Source of the DNA: Frigoribacterium sp. Leaf186
GTDB lineage: Bacteria; Actinomycetota; Actinomycetes; Actinomycetales; Microbacteriaceae
Assembly (NCBI RefSeq): GCF_001423905.1
Contig: NZ_LMPQ01000011.1
Location: 143,869-207,868 of the forward strand
Length of the DNA: 64,000 nt
Direction: 5' to 3'
Shown here: positions 7,623 through 15,999 of the stretch, in pieces
How the letters are laid out: the number at the start of each line of letters is the position of its first letter
How positions within the stretch are numbered: position 1 is the stretch's first letter
Made by a program: the position numbers and the translations under genes
The notes under the pieces: model-generated
The model's input: the letters and a program-made list of their open reading frames with translations, nothing else
Database searches by the model: none
What the model was told of the DNA's origin: nothing

Positions 7623-8462
7623 TCAGGACCGGTCTGGAGTCGGGTCCTCAGGCGTCCTCCCGTCGCGGTTGGCGGGCGGATCGCTTCGTCCCGGAGCGAG
7701 CTCGTCGGGGATACCGGACGCCCCGACTTCGCTCGCGGGAGCTATGGACTCCAGGTTGGCCATGCCCGGGCCTGACACATTGAGGTCTGCGGGCAGCTGA
7801 CCGATGTCGCGCGTGGCTGCCTCGACTTCCGCGACGAAACGCTCGAGATTGGCGCGACTCTGGATTCTGCTCATCTTGGCCTCATCGACTCGGCCCCAGC
7901 CTGCGTGCCAAGCCGCAAGCACCCGGGGTAGCGCATCGGCAATGGACTCAGGGTGCTTCATGACGTATCGCAGGAGCGATGCGGCTCCGCCAACACCGAG
8001 CACAACGGGTCCAAGGTCTTTGGCCCAAGCCAGGACATCGAACTGTGAGCCTGCAGACATGCGTCTGATGACGAGGCTCGGCACTGCCTCAGGATGAATG
8101 TCCGGCTCCCATGCACGGATGCAAGCGACCCAAAGGGCGTCGAGTCCACTGAGAATCCGAACAATCTCTGCGGCGTCCCACGAGGTGCGGTCGAAACGGA
8201 TCGAGACCTGAACGCCGTCGGGAGGAACGATGAAGTTGTCATCAAAACCCGGCAGCCGTCTGAGATTGACGCTCTCGCTGGCAAGGGCGAGCCACTCCAA
8301 GCTGTAGATGCGCTCAACCCGACTGCCCACCTGCATCCAGTTGGGTTCGGGGAGCGTCCCACGGTCGATCATGGCGCGCAGCTCATCCTGCTTGACCCCG
8401 AAGATCCTGGCTACGAGGCTCGTCGAGATGAACGATGGTGAGTTGCGTCTATCGCCTGCCAC
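7623..8462 (-). CDS. Unknown protein with N-terminal HTH-like domain
   Basis: A 279-residue protein starting at a GTG. Residues ~10-60 (STSLVARIFGVKQDELRAMI, then RGTLPEPNW) resemble a MerR/excisionase-type helix-turn-helix with a following wing. The middle contains DLGPVVLGVGGAASLLRYVM, a hydrophobic helix that could be a membrane anchor or a buried packing helix. The C-terminal ~60 residues are Pro/Ser/Asp-rich and probably disordered. I cannot assign a function. It is the last gene of a possible minus-strand unit xis-int-525 aa protein-this gene, 118 bases downstream of the 525-residue gene. It is accessory cargo of the island. Confidence 0.6.
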   Translation of the reverse strand: MAGDRRNSPSFISTSLVARIFGVKQDELRAMIDRGTLPEPNWMQVGSRVERIYSLEWLALASESVNLRRLPGFDDNFIVPPDGVQVSIRFDRTSWDAAEIVRILSGLDALWVACIRAWEPDIHPEAVPSLVIRRMSAGSQFDVLAWAKDLGPVVLGVGGAASLLRYVMKHPESIADALPRVLAAWHAGWGRVDEAKMSRIQSRANLERFVAEVEAATRDIGQLPADLNVSGPGMANLESIAPASEVGASGIPDELAPGRSDPPANRDGRTPEDPTPDRS

Positions 8463-8580
8463 GGTGAGAGGCTAGCGATCCTCGCCTTTTGCAGGTGGCG
8501 ACGCGCTGTGCGACGCGTGACCTGGCAGCTCACCCACGGCTCTAAACGGGCGCCTGCTCCTTTACAACAGGGGCTTCGTC

Positions 8581-10158
8581 TCAATTCGTCGACTTGTTGG
8601 GCACAAGGTAATGCGGTCCGATCAGGCCGACGTGAATCTTCCGGGTCGTTCCACCAGTGTCGTCGTGGAAATACACGCGTGGTGCCAGGGGGCCGCCGCC
8701 TTCGGAGATCTTGAGATGGGCCAGCATCGTGATGCGGCCGGAGGGTTCGACTTCGTCAGAGACTTCGAAGATGCGAGTGCGACTGAGCTTGACGCTGTTC
8801 TGAACTGTCTCGCCTTCGGTCATGGACAGCTTCTTCGGCGTAGCGGGCCAACCGAGGAGAGGCCCGGAGGCGCACCACTCCCAGAATCCACCATTGCTCC
8901 ATCCGCCCGCGCGGTCTTCGGCGTAGGCAGCGAGGGCGCGTAGGCCACGCCATGTCTTGTTGCCCCAGTTGTAGGCCTCGGGAGCTGTGTCGATGTCGTC
9001 GAGATCACGAATGGCCGAGTCTGGGAGCGAGATCCATTGGGTGAGGTAGGCCTGCGCCGCCATGGCGGCCTCGGACGTGTACTGGACAGCATCAGGCACG
9101 GCTGCCGCCTCCTCGTGCTCCGTCCCCCACAGAAGCGCCGTTTGTCCGTGATCGATCAAGGCCTTCTTGAGGCGGGCTAGATGGCCGGTGGTACTCGATA
9201 GTTCCCGCTCAAGAGAGCTCTGCTCGTCCCTGGCCAATTGCAGGTCTGTTTCCAAACCTTCGCGCACGACCATGAGTTCCTGCCGCGGGATCAGTTCATC
9301 CGCGGGGCGTTGTTCTTGGCCGCTAAAGACGCCGAACGCTTCTGGGGTGCGACGCCGGGTAGACAGTTGAGCAACGGCGTAGACGATGCGGTTGACCGTC
9401 GACTGTCTGAATGCCTCCAGGCGGGCTCGCGTGTAGTAGCGATGCTTCCAGCCCTCGGATTCTCGGACTACGACGCCGGGTGCGTACACACGAATGCCCC
9501 CGTCCCAGATCGCGAGCATGCCGAGAGCATTTCGCAGGGACGTGGCGGCAGGAGCATCCAGCGTGACAACGATGGCTACTCCCTCCGCGCGGGCAGCGAT
9601 GGAGGCTGCATCTCGCAGCCACTCATCGTCGCCGGTGGCGAGTGGCTCAGTGCAGACAATGATGGGAAGGCTACGGTTTGGATTCTCGAGGAGCTCTGTC
9701 AGAACCGCCACCCCCGGAGCTGGAAGCGCGAGGGGTCCCTGAAGCACGCGGCTTCCGCCTAGGCGTGGTTTCGCGGTGGCCCCCAGCAGCTCATGCACAA
9801 CCTTGGGCCTGCCGACGGCTACTCGACGGGCAAGGTCGTCCGACGACATGCTGAGGTCAACGAGGAGATGCGCTGTGTCATCCTCGGCGATGACCCGAAC
9901 TGTGGTCACCCACTCTGTGGGATCTCCGGCGATGGAATCCGTGGCCGTGACTTCGAAGGCCGTGGGACCAAGCGTTCTGAGCGCTACGGTCCTTTGCCTG
10001 CCTTGTGAAACGTCGAACGTGCTCGTCCCCTCCGTTAGGGGACCCGACTCTGTTTCCTCCGTCGCCCACTCAGTCACGAGACCTTTGAGTCGGTCGACTG
10101 TTGCTGCGGAGTCCGGTGTTGAGCTGTCGGACCACACTGCTCGGTAGAGGAGGCTCAT
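8581..10158 (-). CDS. Large multidomain protein of unknown function
   Basis: A 525-residue protein that I do not recognise. I prefer the ATG at 10158 (MSLLYRAVW), with GGGAG about 10 bases upstream. An N-terminal strand-rich domain (~1-110) is followed by an alpha/beta domain with LPIIVCTEPLATGDDEW and WDGGIRVYAPGVV, a coiled-coil-like stretch (LQLARDEQSSLERELSST) and a helical region. It ends in a beta domain closing with RKIHVGLIGPHYLVPNKSTN. There is no signal peptide or membrane helix. The build (sensor-like N-terminus, coiled coil, C-terminal beta domain) and its place beside an integrase fit accessory functions such as defence, but that is inference only. Base composition is lower in GC than the neighbours on both sides of the island. 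Confidence 0.6.
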   Translation of the reverse strand: MSLLYRAVWSDSSTPDSAATVDRLKGLVTEWATEETESGPLTEGTSTFDVSQGRQRTVALRTLGPTAFEVTATDSIAGDPTEWVTTVRVIAEDDTAHLLVDLSMSSDDLARRVAVGRPKVVHELLGATAKPRLGGSRVLQGPLALPAPGVAVLTELLENPNRSLPIIVCTEPLATGDDEWLRDAASIAARAEGVAIVVTLDAPAATSLRNALGMLAIWDGGIRVYAPGVVVRESEGWKHRYYTRARLEAFRQSTVNRIVYAVAQLSTRRRTPEAFGVFSGQEQRPADELIPRQELMVVREGLETDLQLARDEQSSLERELSSTTGHLARLKKALIDHGQTALLWGTEHEEAAAVPDAVQYTSEAAMAAQAYLTQWISLPDSAIRDLDDIDTAPEAYNWGNKTWRGLRALAAYAEDRAGGWSNGGFWEWCASGPLLGWPATPKKLSMTEGETVQNSVKLSRTRIFEVSDEVEPSGRITMLAHLKISEGGGPLAPRVYFHDDTGGTTRKIHVGLIGPHYLVPNKSTN

Positions 10159-10299
10159 TCTTCTGACTCCCAAAGGGCTCGACTAGCGCGCAAACTTGCG
10201 AGATTCACTCGGTTTTGCCGAGTCTAGGGTGTCATCCAGTGGTCGAGTAGAGACAACCCGGACCGGTGGCCCAGCTCTTTCTCGAAAGGGCGTTGATGA

Positions 10300-11538
10300 C
10301 TACTGGCGGGGAGCAAAGGCGTCGAGGGTGGCTCGGACGTCGGCCTTGAGCTCGGCTCGCTCGACATATGAGGCCTGCGTGATGACCGTGTTGGAGTGAC
10401 CCAGGACGCTGCTGGCGGCGGCGAGACCCTCGTACTTGTACACAGCCGTTGCGACGGTCTTGCGCAGGTCGTGGAGGACGAACTGCTCGATGCCGGCATC
10501 GTCCAGAGCTTTCTTCAGCGCTCGATAGACGTTGCTGCGAGAAAGAGGCTTGCCCGACTTGGTGCAGAAGACGAGGTCACTGTGCGGATTCCGAGGCGCT
10601 TCTGCGAGGCGGGTACGCAGCCACTCCGGCATGCGGACGGCGCGCATGCTCGACTTAGTCTTCGTCCGTGGCTGTCGGTGCAGGCCCGTTCCGTTGTTCT
10701 GGTCGTTCCTCACCTCGACGGTCGTTCCGAGCACCCGCAGGGTCGGCTCTTCGCCCTCAAGGTCCAGGTCGGTCCAGCGCAGAGCGAGGGCCTCGCCGAT
10801 GCGCAGTCCTCCGCCGCCCAACATGGTGTCGATGATGAGGTCGACAGGCACGCTGGGGGTCGGGCCTCCGCGGCCGGGTTCGGGTCGCATGTATCGAGCA
10901 ACTGCATCTCGAATGCTCTCAAGCTCAGCGGCACGAAGAGCAGTCGGGGTACTCGTCTTGGGCTTGATGGAGTCTGTGGCGCGGGCCGGGTTGAAAGGAA
11001 CGAACTGCTTCTTGTGCGCGTAGCCGAAGACGTTCATGAGCAGGCTGCGGAGAGAGCGGGCTTGTGAAATCTGCCCACGCTCGACGAACTCCTGCAGGAA
11101 GTCGTCGAGCTGCACGATACCGATGTCCCGGATGTCGTCGTCACCGAAAGCTGGCTCCAGGTGAAGGCGCAGAAGGTCTCCGTAGCGGACCCGGCTCGAG
11201 ACGGCCAAGCCCTCACCCTGCGACGCCTTCAGCCAGCGGTGGGCCACATACGAGAAGGAGCGGCGGTCACGTGCGCGCTTGGCGTCCTCGGCCGCACGAC
11301 TCTCTTCCTCAGCCTGTTCGATGGACTGCTTCGCACGCGCTTCGTTGGCCGCTTTGCGTTCCTCGAACTTGTCCTTCAGCGCCCTCTTGGCGTCGGAGGG
11401 CGAGGTGCCTTGTGCGGAGACGCGTGTCGTCACGGTCAGGGAGTCTCGTATCGTCGCGGTCGCTGACCACTTGTTCTTGGCCAGCTCCTCCGTTCGGATG
11501 TGACCGTAATGGCCGACTCCGAGAGCCTTCCTGCCCAT
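10300..11538 (-). CDS. int: Tyrosine recombinase (integrase) of the island
   Basis: A 412-residue phage-type integrase that would catalyse integration and excision at the tRNA-Arg site. The first ~90 residues are an arm-type DNA-binding region with a charged helix (KRALKDKFEERKAANEARAK), then the core-binding SAM-like domain (~95-195) and the catalytic domain. All catalytic residues are visible: Arg246 in GGGLRIGEAL, a Lys in TKTKSS (293 or 295), His356 and Arg359 in LHDLRK, His381 in LGHSN and the nucleophile Tyr391 in ASYVER. Its start overlaps the excisionase stop as ATGA. Unusually, two cargo genes separate it from the attachment site. Confidence 0.95.
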   Translation of the reverse strand: MGRKALGVGHYGHIRTEELAKNKWSATATIRDSLTVTTRVSAQGTSPSDAKRALKDKFEERKAANEARAKQSIEQAEEESRAAEDAKRARDRRSFSYVAHRWLKASQGEGLAVSSRVRYGDLLRLHLEPAFGDDDIRDIGIVQLDDFLQEFVERGQISQARSLRSLLMNVFGYAHKKQFVPFNPARATDSIKPKTSTPTALRAAELESIRDAVARYMRPEPGRGGPTPSVPVDLIIDTMLGGGGLRIGEALALRWTDLDLEGEEPTLRVLGTTVEVRNDQNNGTGLHRQPRTKTKSSMRAVRMPEWLRTRLAEAPRNPHSDLVFCTKSGKPLSRSNVYRALKKALDDAGIEQFVLHDLRKTVATAVYKYEGLAAASSVLGHSNTVITQASYVERAELKADVRATLDAFAPRQ

Positions 11539-11828
11539 CAGCGCGTTCCCGAGTTGGTGGCGATGCAGGCGTCAACATCGGAGCGCCGGTAAAGGACGCG
11601 GCGCCCTACTGTGAAGCCGACGGGACCGTAGCCAGGCTTGCCCTCGAGTCCCTTGAGGCGCCAAGACCGGACCGTCGAGAGGGTGACGTGGAATTCACGG
11701 GCGAGGTCGGCTGCGGTGAGGAGAGTCGTTGGCTGGGGGGGCTTCGAGGATGGCGGGCATGGCTTCGTTCCTGGTCGAGTTCTGCCGGCAGGTGCCGGCT
11801 CGCCAGCACCATGCGCGGCAGGTCGCAT
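11538..11828 (-). CDS. xis: Excisionase/AlpA-like HTH protein
   Basis: About 96 residues from the ATG at 11828 (MRPAAHGAG). The second half is a small winged-helix DNA-binding domain, LLTAADLAREFHVTLSTVRS for the helix-turn-helix followed by VGRRVLYRRSDVDACI for the wing, as in excisionases and AlpA-type regulators. It overlaps the integrase start by one base (ATGA), so the two are translationally coupled. The role is likely to bind arm sites and set the direction of recombination. The longer frame to 11897 adds a Cys/Arg-rich leader and would run into the divergent gene. Confidence 0.8.
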   Translation of the reverse strand: MRPAAHGAGEPAPAGRTRPGTKPCPPSSKPPQPTTLLTAADLAREFHVTLSTVRSWRLKGLEGKPGYGPVGFTVGRRVLYRRSDVDACIATNSGTR

Positions 11829-11895
11829 CTCGTGGTCCAGCAGCGTTGCTACGGCTTTCCGGGGCGCCAGGCAGCTCGCCGCGCATGGCGCAGGC

Positions 11896-12342
11896 ATGCA
11901 GAAGTCATTCCTTCATGCCAGTGGCCCTGGCTCCCGCGGTGATGTCCTCACCGGGACGTCCAACCAGATCGTCGAGGCACTCATCGACCTGAACTTCGAT
12001 GAAGGCGTCGACCGACCGACAGCGATGCGAGCGCTAGCGGTCGCAGCAGCCACAGAGTTCCAGGCGCAGTCGATGCAGCGGGCTTCAGCCGCCGGCACGT
12101 TCTCGTTCGACGGCTGCACAATGGCGGAGATCGACCGGCTCACCAGGGACCGGACCATCACCGACCGCGACCCGACCCCCTGGCTTCGCCGCGACGTCAC
12201 TCTTGTTCTCGTCCACCCGGGTACGGACGGTTGGCAGCCTCCCCAGGGCAACGTCATGACGCTCGAGCATCAGACGGCTTCCGCTTTGTTGTCGAGCCTC
12301 GCCCGAAGCGGCTACCTCCGAGTGGGCGCCATCTCCCTCTGA
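11896..12342 (+). CDS. Hypothetical protein divergent from xis
   Basis: 148 residues from the ATG at 11896 (MQKSFLHASG). The frame has reasonable codon use and contains NQIVEALIDLNFDEGVDRPT, FSFDGCTMAEIDRLTRDRTI and RRDVTLVLVHPGTD, which look like a folded alpha/beta protein. I do not recognise the family. Position next to the recombination genes, divergently transcribed, is typical for a regulator or accessory gene of an integrative element, but nothing in the sequence proves this. An upstream TTG at 11638 would give an 86-residue extension across the xis gene and is rejected. Confidence 0.45.
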   Translation: MQKSFLHASGPGSRGDVLTGTSNQIVEALIDLNFDEGVDRPTAMRALAVAAATEFQAQSMQRASAAGTFSFDGCTMAEIDRLTRDRTITDRDPTPWLRRDVTLVLVHPGTDGWQPPQGNVMTLEHQTASALLSSLARSGYLRVGAISL

Positions 12343-12695
12343 AGCCTCGTCCCCTGGGCAGCCAGTCGCGCGCGAGGGTCCACGCCTCGGTTGGTAGCTC
12401 GCGCTGCCGGGCGGCCTATCCAGCAATTCGTCCGAGTCCACCTCGCTTCAACAGTTCACGCGAGCGCTCATACCGACGGGTGCTTATGAGACCCATCCGC
12501 GGCAAGTTGATCTCGACCTTGTTCTGGGTTCGACGCAACGTATTGAGGGGCATCTCGAGTTGGTTCCCCTCGGTAACTTCGTCGAGATCGAAAGATCGGG
12601 CCGGGAGCGGTCGAGAGCAGACATTTGTCCCACCCTCGGAGGGCACGAGAACCTTCGGCGGGCGTGAGGGCGACCGCTTTAGAGGTCGCGGGGAG
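12343..12695. other. Gap without a recognisable gene
   Basis: About 350 bases with lower GC than the surroundings. A 76-codon minus-strand frame (12416-12646, NTLRRTQNKVEINLPRM) is open, but it has no clear start signal or recognised family. The stretch may be remnant DNA at the junction between the recombination module and the metabolic cargo. Confidence 0.5.
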
Positions 12696-13925
12696 TCAGC
12701 GGCGGGTCGCGCCGATGGCCCAGACCCGCGGCGGCTGGGCGTCGTTGACGGCGTGGTCGCCGACGATGCGTGCCTTGAACACCCACGGGTTGTGGCTGCC
12801 GGCGGTGCGGGCGTTGCGCCAGTGCCGGTCCAGGTTCTTCGTGGTGCTCACGCCGGACGCCGCCAGCGCGTCGAACAGGTGCGAGGTCGCCTGTGTCGCG
12901 AGCGACGTCAGTGCGACCTGCGCCTGCGCGGTAGCGAGCTCGGCGCGGTCGTTCCTCCGCTCGTCCTCGGACTCGTCCAGGAAGGCGCCCTCGTAGGCAC
13001 CTTGGAGGGCCTGCGCGGCGCGGTCGACGATCGCCTGTGCGGCGAAGCCGGCGGCTGAGACCTCGCCGACGACCTGCAGGATCTGCGGGTCAGCAGCGAA
13101 CGTGTCGGCGTTGCCGTGCGAGAACACGCGGGTGCGGTTCCTGACCTCGACCGCGATCTCCCTCTCGGCAGCTACGACGGAGCCGGCGAGGACGCTCAGC
13201 AGGACGGCTTGGTAGAAGGCCGTCTGGTACTTGAAGCGCTCGTCGAACAGCACGACGTCGTCGGCGCCGACACGGGCGTCACGGAAGGTGCTCGTGCCCG
13301 AGCCCGTCGTCCGCTGTCCGAACCCGTCCCAGTCGTCGGTGTGGGCGACGCCGTCCTGGTGGGCGTCGACGATCGCGATGACCCGGTCGCCGGTGTCGGT
13401 GCGTTCAGCGTACGTGTCGATCCAGTCGGCGAAGATGCTGCCGGTGGAGTAGTACTTCTGCCCGGTGATGCGGAATCCGCCGTCCGGGTCGGGGCTGACC
13501 TTCGTCGTGACGTCGCCGACCTGCACCGTGCCCACCTCGGTCCAGGAGTTCCCGGCGATCTCGCCGCGGCCGAACCGTTCGAGCCAGACCTCGCGCTGCC
13601 CGGACCGGGCCACGAGGCGGTCCTCGACGAGGGCGAAGTGGCCGCGCAGGGCCTGGGGGATGTTGCTGTCCGCCGCCGCGAGCTCGGTGAGCAGCTGGAA
13701 CAGCTGGGGGAGGGTGGCGCCGGAGCCCCCGAACTCGACGGGGACACGGACGGCTCCGAAGCCCGCGTCGGCGAGCTCGCGGATCTCGGCCACGGGGAGG
13801 CGGTGCTCACGGTCGCGTTCCGCGGCGCCAGCGGCGATGCGGTCGAAGAGCGGGCGGAAACGCGCGGACAGCGTCTCGTCCGTGGGTGCCGCGGTGGTGA
13901 CGGACGTGGTGGTCGTCGTGGTCAT
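12696..13925 (-). CDS. DszC/SfnB-like flavin monooxygenase (acyl-CoA dehydrogenase fold)
   Basis: A 409-residue protein with the acyl-CoA dehydrogenase fold: an N-terminal helical domain (LPVAEIRELADAGFGAVRVP), a middle beta domain (GRGEIAGNSWTEVGT, ITGQKYYSTGS) and a C-terminal helical domain. The ending KNLDRHWRNARTAGSHNPWV is characteristic of the DszC/SfnB group, which use reduced flavin and oxygen to oxidise sulfur compounds rather than dehydrogenating acyl-CoA. Substrate is not readable; a flavin reductase is not nearby. It lies 24 bases downstream of the AmiS/UreI channel gene and is likely co-transcribed with it. The pair sits between the recombination genes and the sugar cluster. Confidence 0.8.
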   Translation of the reverse strand: MTTTTTTSVTTAAPTDETLSARFRPLFDRIAAGAAERDREHRLPVAEIRELADAGFGAVRVPVEFGGSGATLPQLFQLLTELAAADSNIPQALRGHFALVEDRLVARSGQREVWLERFGRGEIAGNSWTEVGTVQVGDVTTKVSPDPDGGFRITGQKYYSTGSIFADWIDTYAERTDTGDRVIAIVDAHQDGVAHTDDWDGFGQRTTGSGTSTFRDARVGADDVVLFDERFKYQTAFYQAVLLSVLAGSVVAAEREIAVEVRNRTRVFSHGNADTFAADPQILQVVGEVSAAGFAAQAIVDRAAQALQGAYEGAFLDESEDERRNDRAELATAQAQVALTSLATQATSHLFDALAASGVSTTKNLDRHWRNARTAGSHNPWVFKARIVGDHAVNDAQPPRVWAIGATRR

Positions 13926-13949
13926 GGGTCTCGGTTCCGTTCTGGTGGG

Positions 13950-14576
13950 TCAGGCAGCGGCGGGGGCTTGCGTGCGTTCCGGCTGGGGACGTGTGGCGGC
14001 TCGGCGGGTGAGCAGGGCGGCGCCGCCGAACACCCCGACGAGCGACAGGAGCGCGGTCGTCGTGGCGATCGAACCGGCCGGCCAGTGCCCGGTGAGGCCG
14101 AGGAGCGCGGGGACCGTGGTGGTCACCTGGCTCGCGAGGACGAGGGCCCACCCGGTGTAGGTGCCGATCGCTGATCGGCCGAGGGCCAGCAGGACGAAGA
14201 ACAGCGCCCAGAGCGCCGCCCACCCCGCCCAGAGCACGGCGAGGAACGGGTCGTCCGCGACGTGGACGACCGCGAAGGCGACGGCGAGAGCGGCGACCAG
14301 GCCGCAGAACCAGCCCAGGCCCACGGCGCCGAGTCCGAGGAGGGAGTCCGCGCCGACGTAGAGGTAGGTGACGCCGAACAAGAAGGTGCCCGAGATCGCG
14401 AAGAGCGCAGGCAGGGAGCCGTCGGCCGACACGGCCAGGGCCACGCAGAGGACGAGCTGCAGGCCACCGATCAGGACGTTGAACACGCCGCTGTCCCTGC
14501 CGGGGACGCGCCCGAGCAGGGTGAGGCCGTTGACCAGGAGGGCGGCCCCGGAGAGGACCAGACAGATGAGCGCCAT
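13950..14576 (-). CDS. AmiS/UreI family channel
   Basis: A 208-residue membrane protein with about six hydrophobic segments. The opening MALICLVLSGAALLVNGLTL, then GRVPGRDSGVFNVLIGGLQL, matches AmiS/UreI channels, which pass short amides or urea. Residues 75-110 (GTFLFGVTYLYVGADSLLGL) also fit. The C-terminus is short, basic and Pro/Ala-rich. No amidase or urease is nearby; instead the partner gene is a DszC/SfnB-like monooxygenase, suggesting uptake of a small N- or S-containing compound that the monooxygenase attacks. That link is inferred from the operon only. Confidence 0.85.
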   Translation of the reverse strand: MALICLVLSGAALLVNGLTLLGRVPGRDSGVFNVLIGGLQLVLCVALAVSADGSLPALFAISGTFLFGVTYLYVGADSLLGLGAVGLGWFCGLVAALAVAFAVVHVADDPFLAVLWAGWAALWALFFVLLALGRSAIGTYTGWALVLASQVTTTVPALLGLTGHWPAGSIATTTALLSLVGVFGGAALLTRRAATRPQPERTQAPAAA

Positions 14577-14678
14577 GCGGCGACCTTGGCACCGTCCGCC
14601 CCGTGGCCGCTGTCGTGTGTCCGATCAAGTCTCTTCGCTACGCCCCGTGACGGCGGTGCCCCTCGCGGCACGTCCGCC

Positions 14679-14708
14679 GATCTGCTGGCCACGGACAGCC
14701 AGCAGATC
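14679..14708. promoter_or_regulatory. 11-bp inverted repeat between amiS and lacI
   Basis: GATCTGCTGGC (14679-14689) and GCCAGCAGATC (14698-14708) are perfect complements separated by 8 bases, in the region between divergent genes. A smaller dyad, CCCAGT-AC-ACTGGG, lies at 14765-14778. Either could be an operator for the lacI gene product; neither matches the four-site operator found further along the island. Confidence 0.4.
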
Positions 14709-14855
14709 GAACTGGCGAGGCAGCGAGGCATCGAAGCACGACGTTCGGCGGAGTCAGCGAGGCCCCCAGTACACTGGGCCAGCGCCATTGAATGACGTCC
14801 ACGCCGGCGCAGATGACGCCAAGCTGCGTTGCAGAGCGTGCAGGATGGAGTCTGG

Positions 14856-15893
14856 GTGAGCGTCAGAGGCGGCGGTGAGCGTCTCGGTCTTCGCGAGGTG
14901 GCCGAGCGTGCGGGTGTGTCACACATGACCGTGTCCCGCGTGCTGAACGGTCACCCGCAGGTCAAGGAGTCCACGCGCCAACGCGTGCTCGAGGTCGTCG
15001 CCGAGCTGGACTTCCGGCCCAACAGCGCTGCGCGCGAGCTCGTCACGCAGCGGGCTCTCCGGATCGGCGTGCTGATCGAGAGCGCCGTCGAGTTCGGCCC
15101 CTCGAGCATCCTTCGGGCCATCGAGCGATCGGCGCGTGACGGCGGGTACTCCGTGGCGTCGTTCGCGCTCCGCGACGACTCGGCGACACCCGAGGAAGCC
15201 GTGCGCCACCTCACCGGCCAGGGCATCGACGCGCTCTGCGTGGTCGCCCCGCGCTCGTCGTCCGTGGCCGTGCTTCGGACCATCACGACCGGGCTGCCGA
15301 CCCTGGTCGTGAAGGCCGAGAAGGACCCGGCGTTCCTCACGGTCTCGGTCGACCAGGCCGCAGGCACGAAGCTGGCCGTCGATCACCTCGCGTCGCTCGG
15401 TCACCGCGACGTCCTCCACCTCTCGGGGCCCCTCGACTGGTTCGACGCCCGCGCCCGCGAGCGGGCCTTCCACACGCGCACCCGAGCCTGGGGCATGCGC
15501 GAGCGGCCGATCGTGATCGGCGACTGGTCGAGCGATTTCGGCTACGACTTCACGCGCGGTTTCGCCGGCGTACCCGAGTACACCGCCATCTTCGTCGCGA
15601 ACGACGAGATGGCGCTGGGCGTGATCCACGGACTGCACGACCGCGGCATCCGCGTCCCGGAGGACCTCAGCGTCGTCGGTTTCGACGACCTGCCCGTCTC
15701 GCGCCACTTCCTCCCGCCGCTCACGACGGTGCGGCAGGACTTCCCCGCGCTGGGATCTCTCGTGGTGGACGTCCTGATCGCCGCGATCGAGGGCCGCGAG
15801 ATCCCACAGAACAGCCGCATCCCGGCCGAGCTCGTGGTGCGTGACTCCACCGCGGCTGCCCGCCAGGTCGACCGAGATGGCCATCTGACGTAA
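14856..15893 (+). CDS. LacI-family repressor of the left island module
   Basis: About 345 residues from the GTG at 14856, which has GGAG six bases upstream. The N-terminal helix-turn-helix LREVAERAGVSHMTVSRVLN and hinge (AELDFRPNSAAREL) are followed by a sugar-binding-protein-like effector domain (GHRDVLHLSGPLDWFDARA, FVANDEMALGVIHGL). It is a close paralogue of the LacI at 41314-42345, sharing long runs such as GIDALC..APRSSSVA.LRTI and AVDHLASLGHRDVLHLSGPL. Both sit next to an orphan ABC ATPase. It probably binds one of the palindromes upstream of the importer and GH43 genes, with a furanose or oligosaccharide as inducer. Confidence 0.9.
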   Translation: MSVRGGGERLGLREVAERAGVSHMTVSRVLNGHPQVKESTRQRVLEVVAELDFRPNSAARELVTQRALRIGVLIESAVEFGPSSILRAIERSARDGGYSVASFALRDDSATPEEAVRHLTGQGIDALCVVAPRSSSVAVLRTITTGLPTLVVKAEKDPAFLTVSVDQAAGTKLAVDHLASLGHRDVLHLSGPLDWFDARARERAFHTRTRAWGMRERPIVIGDWSSDFGYDFTRGFAGVPEYTAIFVANDEMALGVIHGLHDRGIRVPEDLSVVGFDDLPVSRHFLPPLTTVRQDFPALGSLVVDVLIAAIEGREIPQNSRIPAELVVRDSTAAARQVDRDGHLT

Positions 15894-15942
15894 TCCTGGT
15901 CGTCGTCGTTCGCCCACGCGCACGCAGGCAGCTACAGTCGTG

Positions 15943-15965
15943 CACGTCGGACGCTGTCCGACGTG
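15943..15965. promoter_or_regulatory. Inverted repeat between lacI and the orphan ATPase gene
   Basis: CACGTCGGAC and GTCCGACGTG, 10 bp each, separated by GCT. It is placed 50 bases after lacI and 34 bases before the GTG of the ATPase gene, with no T-tract. It may be an RNA hairpin that lowers ATPase expression relative to lacI, or an operator. Confidence 0.4.
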
Positions 15966-15999
15966 AGGCCACCCCGGCCACCGACCCGAGGAGCACCAG

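Noticed and set aside
12416-12646. A 76-codon minus-strand gene
   Set aside because: No start signal, no family similarity and weak codon bias; I left it as an open frame in a gap.
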